The notes below the pieces were generated by a model. The model saw only the letters and a program-made list of their open reading frames with translations. It did no database searches and was not told the DNA's origin. Position numbers and translations under genes: made by a program. 64,000 nucleotides of DNA. Origin: an uncultured Eubacteriales bacterium (lineage in GTDB: Bacteria > Bacillota > Clostridia > TANB77 > CAG-508). The first letter of the stretch is position 1, and every line of letters begins with the position of its first letter. Below, piece by piece: positions 33,947 to 43,761 of this stretch. The stretch lies in NCBI GenBank assembly GCA_902492015.1, contig CABUJR010000005.1, forward strand, positions 1 to 64,000, in the 5' to 3' direction.

Positions 33947-36900
33947 CTAAATCTTTACTTTTATCTCTTTATCTAAATACAAAGAATATATATATACTTC
34001 TGTTACTTTTTTGTCCAAAGCTTCTTCTAAAGCTTCTTTATATATTTTTAATTGATTTAAATATTTATTTACTAAGCTTAATTCATTTCCGTCTTTAACA
34101 AAATCTGTCTTATAATCAATCAGAATTATTTCTCCATTTATTCCTACTCCATATAAATCTATTATTCCCTGTACTAAAATCGTTTGATCATCGGCTTCTT
34201 CAAAAATTTCTTTTGCTAAAACTTTTTTACAAAATGCCTTTTCTTTTTCTATGCTTTTACAATTTCTTATTTTTTCAAAAATATTTGATTTTGTAAAATT
34301 CAAAACTTTACTAAGATTTATATATTCTGCCTCTTCACAAGTTAAAATATTTTTTTCTATAAGTTCTTGTTTTAGATTTTCAAGTTTTTCAAAATTATAA
34401 TCTTCCTTGAAATTAATTTTTTGCATGAATAGATGCATTAAAGTTCCTTTTTTGCTTGCTGATATTATCTCTTCTTCCTGAATAAAACTTGGAGTTAAAG
34501 TCTCTATTCCTATTTCTTTATGATTTATATTTTCAAAATCTATTTCATTTTCAGTAAATTTTTCTTGTTTTATTTCTTTTATTTTACTAACCGTACTTTT
34601 TATAGGAAGCATTGTAGAAAGTTTTTCTTTGTATTGCCAATCAAAAATCTTCTTTATTTTTTCTGTATCTATTTTTTTATCAAAATCAAATTTTCTAAGT
34701 TCTTCTTCTTTTTCTTCAGATTTTAAAAATAACACTTCATTTTTTGAATATTTTTTTACTTCTATTAATCCTTCTAAATTACCTGATAAAATTACAAGCT
34801 CTATCCAATCTAAATATGAAATATATTTTTTTAATAATATTGGATTTATCTTTCCATTTTCTGAAGTATATACATTTAGTAACTCTTGTTTTTTATCTAA
34901 ATCCTTTTGATATTCTTTTACCGTTCCTGTAATTATTAGTTTTTCTTTTGCTCTAGTAAGTGCAACATATAAAATTCTCATTTCTTCTGAAATGGTTTCT
35001 TCTTTTATAATTATTTTAATAGCATCTTTAGCTGATGTAGAATATTCTATCATCTTCTCATAATCTATATATTGTGGTCCTATTCCCATTTTTTGATGTA
35101 ATAAAATATTAGAATTCAAATCTTGTAAATTAATTTTTTTCGAAGTTCCTGCTAAAATTACAATAGGAAATTCTAATCCCTTACTTTTATGAATACTCAT
35201 TATTCTTACTACATTTTCATTTTCTCCAATTACTTTTGCAGCAGACATATCACTATTTCCACTTCTTAGTCTTTCTACAAATTTTATAAAATTAAATAAA
35301 CCTTTAAAACTTGTTTTTTCATATTCTTTTGCTCTTTCAAATAACATTTTTAAATTTGCCTGTCTTAAACTTCCATTTGGCATTAGACCAACATAGTTAT
35401 AAAAATTAGTATCTGTATAAATTTTCCAAATTAATTCTGCTAAACTTAAATAATCTGTTTGTTCTCTCCAATTCTCGATTTTTTCTATAAAATCATCTAA
35501 TTTTTTCTTTAACATTCCTTCTAAAGTATTTCTTGCAGTTTTTATACTTTCATAAAAACTTGTATCTTTATCGCAAAGTCTGATTTTTAATATCTCATTA
35601 TCTGTGAATCCACCTATTTCTGAACGTAAAACAGATACTAAAGAAATATCATCTATTGGATTATCTAAAACTTTTAATACATTAATTATTGTTTGAATTT
35701 CTATAGTATCTAAATATTCATTTGATGCTTCTGAATATACTGGTATTCCTCTTTTTAAAAGTTCTTTCTCATATATTGGAGCTACTTTTGATGTTGCTCT
35801 TAATAAAATTACAATATCTTTAAAAGTTGCTTGTCTATAACCTAATTTTTTATCTTTAACCTTTGCTTTTGAAGATATGATTTCTTCTATTTTATTTGCT
35901 ACAAGCCTTGCCTCGACTTCTTCTTTTTCTATATATTTATTTTCTTTTAAAACTTCATCTTGTTCTTCTTCATCATAATCTTCTTTTAATTCTATGATAT
36001 TTAACTCTGCTTTTCCTAAAATATCTTCTCCTGTTTCTTCAAAATCTGCACCTAAATTTAAAAATTCTGTTTCATTATACTCAATATCACCTAAATTTTT
36101 GCTCATTATGTTTTTAAATACATTATTAGTTATATCTAATACATTTTTCCTGCTTCTAAAGTTTTTAAATAATTGAATTTTTAAACCTTTTTCATTTCCA
36201 TCTAATGAATATTTTTCATATTTATCTAAAAATAATTCTGGACAAGCTTGCCTGAATTTATAAATGCTTTGCTTAACATCACCAACCATGAATAAATTAT
36301 TGCCTTTTGAAACAGTTTTTAAAATATATTCTTGTACTTCATTACTATCTTGATACTCATCTATTGCAATTTCTTCAAATTTTTCCTGATACTTTTTGGC
36401 TACTTCTGTTGGTATATAATTTCCATTTTCATCTTTTTTTACTAATATTTTTAAAGCATAATGCTCTATATCATTAAAATCTATAATATTTCTTTCTCTT
36501 TTTTTCAATTTAAATTTCTCATCAAACTCTAATATTACATCTTTTAATATTTTTAAAATCTCATACATCTGATATATATCTTTATAAGCATTTTCAGAAT
36601 CATATACTAAAATTTCTTTTACAATTTTCATTAATTTAGCTTTTACAGTATCTCTTGATTTTTTGGCTTCATCTTTTGCATCTAAAATAATTTTTCTGTC
36701 TACTGGCCAAGATTTAAATTTCATTTCATTTGCAAAATTATAAGCTTCATCCCAAGATTTTTTGCTTTTTTCGTATAAAGTTTCTAAAATTTCTATATCT
36801 GAAACTATAGTTAAATAATATTTTTCTAATTCTGTATATTTTTCTATTTTACTTTTGATAATTTTCAAACTATTTATTGCATCTATAATCTCTTCTTTAA

Positions 36901-37549
36901 GATTTTCAACTAAAACTTCTCCCCAAATACTTTTAGAAAAATCTTTATTTTTTTCATCAAATTTGAAAATATTTATTTTTTCTATAAGCCATTCATTTGG
37001 AAAAGGAGCACTTTGCATAAATCTATATATCTTAAGTACAATATCTTTTAAAGCTTCATCTCCTCTATATCCAGTATAAGTATTTACTAATTTTGCAAAA
37101 TTTTCATCTTCTGCTTCATAAAGTTCTTCAAAAACATCTTCTATCACTTCTTGTTTTAATAACTCTATTTCTTCTTCTGTCCCTATTCTAAAATTTGCTG
37201 ATAAATCTATTTCAAAAAAATTATTTTTTATTACTTCTAGACAAAAAGAATGTATTGTGCAAATATCTGCTTTTCCTAAAAGAATTACTTGTTTTTGAAG
37301 CTCTTTATTTTCTGAATCTTCATCTATTTTTTTATATATTGCTTCTAAAACTCTTTCTCTCATTTCTGAAGCTGCCGCATTTGTAAATGTTACAACTAAT
37401 AATTTATCTATATCAATTCCATCTTTTAATATTTTTTGAATTATACGTTCTACTAAAACTGCTGTTTTTCCACTCCCAGCAGCTGCTGCAACTAATATAT
37501 TAGCATTCTTTTTATAAATTGCATCTTCTTGTTCCTTTGTCCAATTCAT
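33947..37549 (-). CDS. addA: ATP-dependent helicase/nuclease subunit A
   Basis: Helicase-nuclease of the AddAB double-strand-break repair enzyme, 1200 residues. Walker A is G-S-G-K-T (25-29); the UvrD-type motifs follow, including G-D-V-K-Q-S-I-Y, I-H-K-S-K-G-L-E-F and V-A-L-T-R-A-K-E-K. The C-terminal RecB-like nuclease has Q-G-I-I-D-L and I-D-Y-K-T-D (1145-1149). All helicase and nuclease motifs look intact. The usual partner addB, normally directly upstream, is not here: the upstream gene is on the other strand. Confidence 0.95.
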   Translation of the reverse strand: MNWTKEQEDAIYKKNANILVAAAAGSGKTAVLVERIIQKILKDGIDIDKLLVVTFTNAAASEMRERVLEAIYKKIDEDSENKELQKQVILLGKADICTIHSFCLEVIKNNFFEIDLSANFRIGTEEEIELLKQEVIEDVFEELYEAEDENFAKLVNTYTGYRGDEALKDIVLKIYRFMQSAPFPNEWLIEKINIFKFDEKNKDFSKSIWGEVLVENLKEEIIDAINSLKIIKSKIEKYTELEKYYLTIVSDIEILETLYEKSKKSWDEAYNFANEMKFKSWPVDRKIILDAKDEAKKSRDTVKAKLMKIVKEILVYDSENAYKDIYQMYEILKILKDVILEFDEKFKLKKRERNIIDFNDIEHYALKILVKKDENGNYIPTEVAKKYQEKFEEIAIDEYQDSNEVQEYILKTVSKGNNLFMVGDVKQSIYKFRQACPELFLDKYEKYSLDGNEKGLKIQLFKNFRSRKNVLDITNNVFKNIMSKNLGDIEYNETEFLNLGADFEETGEDILGKAELNIIELKEDYDEEEQDEVLKENKYIEKEEVEARLVANKIEEIISSKAKVKDKKLGYRQATFKDIVILLRATSKVAPIYEKELLKRGIPVYSEASNEYLDTIEIQTIINVLKVLDNPIDDISLVSVLRSEIGGFTDNEILKIRLCDKDTSFYESIKTARNTLEGMLKKKLDDFIEKIENWREQTDYLSLAELIWKIYTDTNFYNYVGLMPNGSLRQANLKMLFERAKEYEKTSFKGLFNFIKFVERLRSGNSDMSAAKVIGENENVVRIMSIHKSKGLEFPIVILAGTSKKINLQDLNSNILLHQKMGIGPQYIDYEKMIEYSTSAKDAIKIIIKEETISEEMRILYVALTRAKEKLIITGTVKEYQKDLDKKQELLNVYTSENGKINPILLKKYISYLDWIELVILSGNLEGLIEVKKYSKNEVLFLKSEEKEEELRKFDFDKKIDTEKIKKIFDWQYKEKLSTMLPIKSTVSKIKEIKQEKFTENEIDFENINHKEIGIETLTPSFIQEEEIISASKKGTLMHLFMQKINFKEDYNFEKLENLKQELIEKNILTCEEAEYINLSKVLNFTKSNIFEKIRNCKSIEKEKAFCKKVLAKEIFEEADDQTILVQGIIDLYGVGINGEIILIDYKTDFVKDGNELSLVNKYLNQLKIYKEALEEALDKKVTEVYIYSLYLDKEIKVKI

Positions 37550-38008
37550 TTTTCTATCCTTTACATACTTATTTTTATATAAGTATCTTATAATATTTTT
37601 TGAACTTTTTCCACAATTTACACAAAAAAACTATTAAATTAATAATAGTTTTCCACAGTTTTATAACATATTGTGATTTTTCAAGTGCTAAAACAGTCCA
37701 TTTTGTGGATTGTTTCAATTTTATTTTTCTCTTTCCACAATTTATCCATTTTAATTATTTATCTTAGCATTAATTTTTTTACATTTAATATTTTTCATTT
37801 ACTTTATAGTCAGTATTTTTAATTAAATTAATAATTTAATTCTTTTAATTTCTTTATACTTAATCTTCATCACTTTTACTATTTTAATATAAAAAACTTC
37901 TTTTTCCAATTTCAATTATATAAAATTATTATTTCTTTTTTTTTACAATTTTTAAAAGTATATTTCAAAAAAAATCACAAATAATATTTTTATATGGAGG
38001 TAATTTTA
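37550..38008. other. Divergent intergenic region between addA and a plus-strand gene
   Basis: No gene found in these 459 bp. It holds a hairpin (AACTATTA/TAATAGTT around 37630-37651) and four sequences close to a DnaA box core: TTTCCACAA near 37608 and 37732, TTTCCACAG near 37649, and the reverse form TTTGTGGAT near 37702. Promoters for both flanking genes must lie here, but none matches consensus well. Confidence 0.5.
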
Positions 38009-38434
38009 ATGGATGATTTAACTATTTTAAATGAGATTCATAAAGGAGTTACAATGGGGATGGCTTCTTTAGAACATATCTCAGAAAAAACTAATGATGA
38101 CGAATTTAAAGACGACTTAAGTTTTCAATATAATACTTATCTAACTACACTTGATAAAGTAAATTATGAATTTAAAAAATCTGGTGAAATTCCAGATGAC
38201 ACCCCTATAAATCAAAAAATTATGGGATGGACTGGTATTCAATTTAATACTATTAATGACACATCTAATTCAAATTTATCAGAAATTTTAATTCAAGGTT
38301 ATGATATGGGAATTATTAAAGGTGTGAAATTATTAAATCAAAGCCCTGAAGCATCTAAAGATGTAAAAGACATTTTAGATGGTTTTATAAGATTACAAGA
38401 AAATAATATTGAAAGACTAAAAAAGTTTTTATAG
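38009..38434 (+). CDS. Small helical protein, unknown function
   Basis: A 141-residue acidic protein with no membrane segment or Cys. Predicted to be almost all helix (four long amphipathic stretches, for example near residues 3-30 and 110-140), suggesting a ferritin-like or four-helix-bundle fold, but without a clear metal motif. The start is the ATG eight bases after GGAGGT; an ATG five codons upstream overlaps that site. One of only two plausible plus-strand genes. Confidence 0.75.
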   Translation: MDDLTILNEIHKGVTMGMASLEHISEKTNDDEFKDDLSFQYNTYLTTLDKVNYEFKKSGEIPDDTPINQKIMGWTGIQFNTINDTSNSNLSEILIQGYDMGIIKGVKLLNQSPEASKDVKDILDGFIRLQENNIERLKKFL

Positions 38435-38528
38435 ATTTAAAAAATCATAAATAAAAATTTGTATAAGCTTTATAAATTGAACCTTTCAAACTTTACAGTA
38501 GAAATAAATTAAATATTATTGTAAGTAC

Positions 38529-38571
38529 AAAAAAGATAAATGAAAATTTAAAATTTCATTTATCTTTTTTT
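38529..38571. terminator. Bidirectional terminator between the helical protein and GH25 genes
   Basis: A stem of about 15 bp (arms ~38531-38546 and 38551-38568, AAAAGATAAATGAAA against its complement) with T-runs on both sides. It can stop both converging transcripts. Confidence 0.88.
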
Positions 38572-38608
38572 ACTTTTATTATTTTTGATAATTTAATAAT
38601 ATTTAACT

Positions 38609-40162
38609 TTATTCAGTAACAACTGAATTATCAGGTGTTTGATTTTCAGTTTCTCCTGTTGCTGGTATTAAAACTTCTTCTAATCTTGTACCACATACTG
38701 TACATTTTTTATATTTTAAACCATTTTCTGTACTTGTTGCTTCTTTCTCTATAATCCAATCACTTACTGTATGTGAACTCATTGGTGTCTCTACTTCAGT
38801 AGTTTTATCACATGATGAACATTTTAAAACTTTGCTTCCTTTTTCAGTACAAGTTGCTTGTTTCTCAGAAACAAGTATTGAAAAATCATGTGTATGTGAT
38901 GTATTGTTATTATTATTGTCTTCTTCCTTTAATTTATCTATTTTTTGAGTTTCTTTATATTGGCATCTTGAACAAATTCTTTCTTTTAGTCCTTCTTCTG
39001 TAGTTGTAGCTGGTTTTACAGTCTTCCAAGAACCAAATTGATGTCCTAAAGCTGGAATTGTTTGAGTTTCAGTATCTCCACAAGAACATCTTAATACTTT
39101 ACTTCCATTTGCTGTACAAGTAGCTTCTTTTAAACTACCTTTTACAAGCTCTGAAAAACTATGTGTATGTTTTGCTGGTGCTGTTGTTCCGTAATTAAAA
39201 TATGCAATATTCATATCAACATTTCCTGCAATTCCAGGAACACTTCCTTGACTTGTATATTGCCACATATTGAAACTTCCACTGTAATCTGTTTGTGATG
39301 TGTAATGAGCTAACCAGAATTTGCAATTAAATGCTCCTCTAGAAAACCTACTTGTTATATCTGTTTTATTTGCATAAAGCATTGGCTCATATCCATTTGC
39401 CTTTACAAAGTTTAAAAATGTTAATGCATTACTTGTTGCTTGTGCTCCACCAACATTTGCACATCTATATCTTCCAAAATCTTCAAAATCATATACTACT
39501 GGATATGTTATTCTATATGTAGAAATTTGTTTTACTACCCAAGCTGCCTCTTCTAGAGCCTCTTGTTCATTTACAGCTGTTGAATAAAAATAAATTCCTA
39601 CTTTTATTCCATTTGCTGTAGCACCTGCAACATTTGTTCTAAAATAAGCATCTTCATATATAGACCCTGCTGTTTGACCTCTAAAACCACAGCGTATCAT
39701 AGCAAATTCAACACCACTTGCCCTTACTTGAGCCCAGTTTATTTTTCCTTGATGTGCAGAAACATCTATACCCATAGATTTTTGACCTACATTTTCAAAC
39801 ATATTATTAGCTTGATCTTGTGATACTGATGCTCCACCTTTTTTCTTATTACGTTCACCATCTTCTGCAGAATCTGCTGAAGCTACTTTAGATTTTGGTA
39901 CTTTAACTTCTTTTCCCTCAAATTCTACTACATCTTCACCAGGTTTTAATGATTCATCTATAGTAGTATCTTGTGCCACAGAAATAACATCTTCTTTTAC
40001 TTCACTAACAACTTCCTCTTCTAGAGCCATATTATTAGATGTTGCTCCTACAACCTCTATTTTTTGTTCTTTATTTAAGTAATAATAAGCAAAAATCCCT
40101 ATTAATACAACTAGTAAAATCAATATTATTGAAACTAGTAATACTTTCTTTTTATTTATCAT
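38609..40162 (-). CDS. GH25 lysozyme with C-terminal Cys-rich repeats
   Basis: Membrane-anchored muramidase, 517 residues. One N-terminal membrane segment (~6-28) and an acidic linker lead to a glycoside hydrolase 25 domain (~130-330), with G-I-D-V-S-A-H-Q-G at its start and Y-P-V-V-Y-D-F-E-D holding the acidic catalytic pair. After it come four modules of ~40-50 residues in an A-B-A-B order; A modules begin H-T-H-x-F-S and contain three Cys, B modules contain two. These could bind metal or wall polymer. The start is the ATG nine bases after GAGGT. Confidence 0.88.
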   Translation of the reverse strand: MINKKKVLLVSIILILLVVLIGIFAYYYLNKEQKIEVVGATSNNMALEEEVVSEVKEDVISVAQDTTIDESLKPGEDVVEFEGKEVKVPKSKVASADSAEDGERNKKKGGASVSQDQANNMFENVGQKSMGIDVSAHQGKINWAQVRASGVEFAMIRCGFRGQTAGSIYEDAYFRTNVAGATANGIKVGIYFYSTAVNEQEALEEAAWVVKQISTYRITYPVVYDFEDFGRYRCANVGGAQATSNALTFLNFVKANGYEPMLYANKTDITSRFSRGAFNCKFWLAHYTSQTDYSGSFNMWQYTSQGSVPGIAGNVDMNIAYFNYGTTAPAKHTHSFSELVKGSLKEATCTANGSKVLRCSCGDTETQTIPALGHQFGSWKTVKPATTTEEGLKERICSRCQYKETQKIDKLKEEDNNNNNTSHTHDFSILVSEKQATCTEKGSKVLKCSSCDKTTEVETPMSSHTVSDWIIEKEATSTENGLKYKKCTVCGTRLEEVLIPATGETENQTPDNSVVTE

Positions 40163-40183
40163 ATTCATCAACCTCACATATAT

Positions 40184-40212
40184 ATTATACGTTTTAACAT
40201 TTTCAAGGTCAA
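40184..40212 (-). promoter_or_regulatory. Promoter of the GH25 lysozyme gene
   Basis: TTGACC (40207-40212), 17-bp spacer, TATAAT (40184-40189), immediately before the ribosome-binding site, giving a very short leader. Confidence 0.85.
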
Positions 40213-40277
40213 GCTTTTTATATAAGAAAATTATCAACTTTAAAGTAGTAGATTTTAGTTTAACTATTTATATTAGT

Positions 40278-41297
40278 TTATTCTAAACTAAATAATTCAT
40301 CATTTTCTAGAAAATCTCTCATATCTTCTGGAATTTTTGGAATCTTACGTTGTAATACTTCAAATTTCGCTTTTCCATCTTTTCCTTTTATAATTCTTCC
40401 TGGTCTAGATTCATGCACTATTCGTTTTTTACCAGTTTTAATAAGTTTAAATGTTTTAGGATCAAAATCCATATCATCTATTTCTTTTTTTTCATATCTT
40501 ATTGCCTTATCTAAAAAATAATCTCTACAATTTCTAAACATAGAATCTAAATCATTTTCTTCTTGATTTTGTACGTAGCTTAAATTTCTATTATACTTTT
40601 CTTGCACATCTTCAATCCCTTCTGCTGTAGGTACACTGATGTATTCTAACATTAACTTATTAAATTCTAAGTTATCACTTTCATCACAAGATTCTCTAAT
40701 CCTTTTAATTAATTCAAATCTAGTTTCAGGATCTAAAGAATTTGATTTATCACTTAATTTCTCTAATAATTTTATGTATGCTTCTTCTTCTGATACACCT
40801 GGTTTTATTTTTTGATATTCTTTTATAATATCGTTTAGTTTTTTTCTAAATGTTTCTATTGGTACAAAACCTAATAAAACTTGATTTTCTAGAAAAACTT
40901 GATATACCTCATCTTCTTTGATTATTCCATTTTTTCTTTTCATTAAAGCTTCTTTTAACTCTATACTACTTTCCATGTCAGAACTATAATCTGAAAATAT
41001 ACAAAAATCCCAATTGCTATTATATTTCAAATCTGGACATTCTGAATATGAAAATAAAACTGTATGCTGTCCAAAATCTCCACACTCATATATTATCCCC
41101 ATAGCTATTTCATCTGGATTAAATTTTATTTCACTTTGTGGTAAATACATACAATATATAGAACCTATTTTTTTAGTATCATCAAATAAATCTGGATTAT
41201 AATAAAACATATCACTTGGTCCCCAATTTATCCAATGAGCCTCATCTAATTTTATCCCTTTTCCATTTCCATTTTCTCTTATTATAGATGGCCACAT
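40278..41297 (-). CDS. Conserved-looking cytoplasmic protein, unknown function
   Basis: Not recognised. The 339-residue acidic product has no signal peptide or membrane segment. The N-terminal ~120 residues are rich in Trp, Tyr, Phe and Cys (W-I-N-W-G-P-S-D-M-F-Y-Y; S-N-W-D-F-C-I-F), suggesting a compact domain; the rest is charged and mostly helical, ending in a basic patch (R-P-G-R-I-I-K-G-K). The start is the ATG after AAAGGAG. It follows the pheST terminator. Confidence 0.75.
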   Translation of the reverse strand: MWPSIIRENGNGKGIKLDEAHWINWGPSDMFYYNPDLFDDTKKIGSIYCMYLPQSEIKFNPDEIAMGIIYECGDFGQHTVLFSYSECPDLKYNSNWDFCIFSDYSSDMESSIELKEALMKRKNGIIKEDEVYQVFLENQVLLGFVPIETFRKKLNDIIKEYQKIKPGVSEEEAYIKLLEKLSDKSNSLDPETRFELIKRIRESCDESDNLEFNKLMLEYISVPTAEGIEDVQEKYNRNLSYVQNQEENDLDSMFRNCRDYFLDKAIRYEKKEIDDMDFDPKTFKLIKTGKKRIVHESRPGRIIKGKDGKAKFEVLQRKIPKIPEDMRDFLENDELFSLE

Positions 41298-41323
41298 AAT
41301 TATCTCCTTTATCATCTAGATAT

Positions 41324-41366
41324 ATTTAAAAAATGGAAAATAATATTATATTACTTTCCATTTTTC
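41324..41366 (-). terminator. Terminator of the pheST operon
   Basis: Stem AAAAATGGAAA (41328-41338) with TTTCCATTTTT (41355-41365) just after the pheT stop. Confidence 0.85.
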
Positions 41367-41373
41367 TTTTGTA

Positions 41374-43749
41374 TTATTTTCTTAATTCTGCTTTTAAGTT
41401 TTTCTCTAAACTTTCAATAATTTTTTCTAAAACAGGATTTACTTCATCATCTGTTAATGTTTTTGAGTTAGAGCCAAAAGTTAATGAATATGCAATACTT
41501 TTCTTATCTCCTAACATATTACTTGTATATACATCAAAAATTTCTTGTTTTATTAGTAAGTTTCCTCCAGCTTTTTTTATAACTTTAGAAATTTCATCTG
41601 CTGTTATATTTTTATCTATTATAATAGATATATCTTTTTTTATTGTTGGATATATTGAAATTTCTTTAAATTTCATTTTGCTTACTTTTTTTGCAAGTAA
41701 TTTATCTAAATTTATTTCAAATACATATACTGGTTCTTTTTCGATTTCTGGATGAATTCTACCTAAAATACCTACTATTTCTCCATTAACATTAATCTCT
41801 GCTACTTGACCTGGATGAAATTCTTTTATTTCTTTTTGAGGTAAAACAAAACTATATCTATTCTCATATCCTAAATAATTTAATATTTCTTCTGCTACAC
41901 CTTTTATAATATAAAAATCTACATCTTTTTTATTATTAATTCCTACATAATATTCTCCAGTCATAAGAGCACATAGTTTATTATTCTCTCCATATTCATC
42001 ACCTTTTTTCCAAAAGCCTTTTCCTAATTCAAATATTGATACATCTTTATTATAATGTGATTTATTATAATAATAAGTTTTCATCATTGAAGGGATTAAA
42101 CTATATCTTAGTACATTTCTTTCTTCTGTCATTGGATCTAATAATTTTAGTTCTTCAAATTCATCTGCTGTATATTTGTGAACTTCTTTATCATTTATTA
42201 AAACATAAGTTAAAGTTTCATTTAATCCTAAATCTACCATTTTATTTCTTATAGATCTTAGAGTTCCATTTTTACTTCCTCTTTTCATTGGAACTACTGG
42301 TAATTTTCCTTTTATATTATCAACACCATATATACGGCTAACTTCTTCTATTAAATCTTCAGGTATTGAAATATCTAATCTTCTTCTAGATACCCATACT
42401 CCTGCTTTTTCATCATCAGAATAATCTATTTCAAAATCTAATCTTTTAAATATATCCAAAATTTCATCTTTAGATATATTTGAGCCTAACAAATCATTTA
42501 TATCTTTATATTTTATTTCTATTAATCTACTATTTCTTTCTGTATTTGTTTTGTCATAAACGCATTTTCCACCTGTAACTGTTCCATCAGCATATTCTTC
42601 TAATAGTTTACAAGCTCTTTCTATTGCCATATATGTTCTATTAGGAGCTAATCCTTTTTCAAATCTATTACTTGCTTCACTTCTTAATATCTTTTTTGAA
42701 GTTTTTCTAACCATTACAGAATCAAAAATTGCAGCTTCAATGATAACATTTTTAGTAGTATTTTCAACTTCTGTTGAAAGTCCTCCCATAACACCTGCTA
42801 ATCCTATAGATTTTTCTCCATCAGAAATTACTAAATCAGTTTCATCTAAATTTCTTTCTATGTTATCCAAAGTTGTTAATTTTTCCCCTTTATAAGCTTG
42901 CCTTACTTCTAAACATCCTTTTAAACTATCTCTGTCATAAAAATGTAGTGGTTGACCACATTCTAACATAACATAATTACTAATATCTACAACATTGTTT
43001 ATAGGTCTTATTCCACTTGCTATTAATCTATTTTTTATAAAATCTGGACTTTCCTTTATAGTAACATTTTTTACTTCTTTAACTAGTAAAAGAGAACAAT
43101 TTGGTGTATTTACATTTATTTTAAATGTATCATTTATATCTTCATTAGTTTCATTATGTGATAAGTCTATATCTTTCACTTTTTTATTATATATTGCACC
43201 GATTTCATAAGCCATACCTAAAATACTTAGTAAATCACCTCTATTTGCTGTTAGTTCAAAATCTATAACTTCATCATTTAATTTCATATATTTTATTGGA
43301 TCTTCTCCAACTGGTGCATCATTTGGTAGTACATGAATACCATTTTTATCTTCTTCTGATAAAAACTTTTTATCAATTCCTATTTCATATAATGCACAAA
43401 TCATACCATTTGATTCTTGACCTCTAATATTTGATTTTTTAATTTTAAATCCTTCTGGAAGTTCTGCTCCTACTTTAGCAACTATAACTTTTTGACCAGC
43501 TTTAACATTTGGAGCACCACATACAATATTTAAAATTTCACTTCCTATATCAACAGTACATACATGTAAATGGTCTGAATCTGGATGTTGCTCACATGTT
43601 TTTACTTCACCTATTATTAAATTAGTTGCTGAAATTAGTTTATCAGCACTATCATATTCATTTCCAACTCTAGTCATATCTTCTGCTAAATCTTTTACTG
43701 GAACATCTATATCAACATAGTCTTTTACAAAATTTAAACTCAATTTCAT
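41374..43749 (-). CDS. pheT: Phenylalanine--tRNA ligase beta subunit
   Basis: Beta subunit of the (alpha-beta)2 PheRS, 791 residues, the full bacterial length. Visible parts are the N-terminal tRNA-binding domain (~39-150, with C-T-V-D-I-G and I-V-C-G-A-P-N-V), the B3/B4 editing domain (E-L-T-A-N-R-G-D, then R-P-I-N-N-V-V-D-I-S-N-Y-V), B5, and the C-terminal anticodon-binding fold (I-Y-P-T-I-K-K-D-I-S). It starts 12 bp after pheS. Confidence 0.96.
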   Translation of the reverse strand: MKLSLNFVKDYVDIDVPVKDLAEDMTRVGNEYDSADKLISATNLIIGEVKTCEQHPDSDHLHVCTVDIGSEILNIVCGAPNVKAGQKVIVAKVGAELPEGFKIKKSNIRGQESNGMICALYEIGIDKKFLSEEDKNGIHVLPNDAPVGEDPIKYMKLNDEVIDFELTANRGDLLSILGMAYEIGAIYNKKVKDIDLSHNETNEDINDTFKINVNTPNCSLLLVKEVKNVTIKESPDFIKNRLIASGIRPINNVVDISNYVMLECGQPLHFYDRDSLKGCLEVRQAYKGEKLTTLDNIERNLDETDLVISDGEKSIGLAGVMGGLSTEVENTTKNVIIEAAIFDSVMVRKTSKKILRSEASNRFEKGLAPNRTYMAIERACKLLEEYADGTVTGGKCVYDKTNTERNSRLIEIKYKDINDLLGSNISKDEILDIFKRLDFEIDYSDDEKAGVWVSRRRLDISIPEDLIEEVSRIYGVDNIKGKLPVVPMKRGSKNGTLRSIRNKMVDLGLNETLTYVLINDKEVHKYTADEFEELKLLDPMTEERNVLRYSLIPSMMKTYYYNKSHYNKDVSIFELGKGFWKKGDEYGENNKLCALMTGEYYVGINNKKDVDFYIIKGVAEEILNYLGYENRYSFVLPQKEIKEFHPGQVAEINVNGEIVGILGRIHPEIEKEPVYVFEINLDKLLAKKVSKMKFKEISIYPTIKKDISIIIDKNITADEISKVIKKAGGNLLIKQEIFDVYTSNMLGDKKSIAYSLTFGSNSKTLTDDEVNPVLEKIIESLEKNLKAELRK

Positions 43750-43761
43750 ATTTTAATCCTC

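Noticed and set aside
37600..37750. Chromosomal replication origin
   Set aside because: The DnaA-like boxes are few and imperfect, and no dnaA, dnaN or rpmH genes are present.
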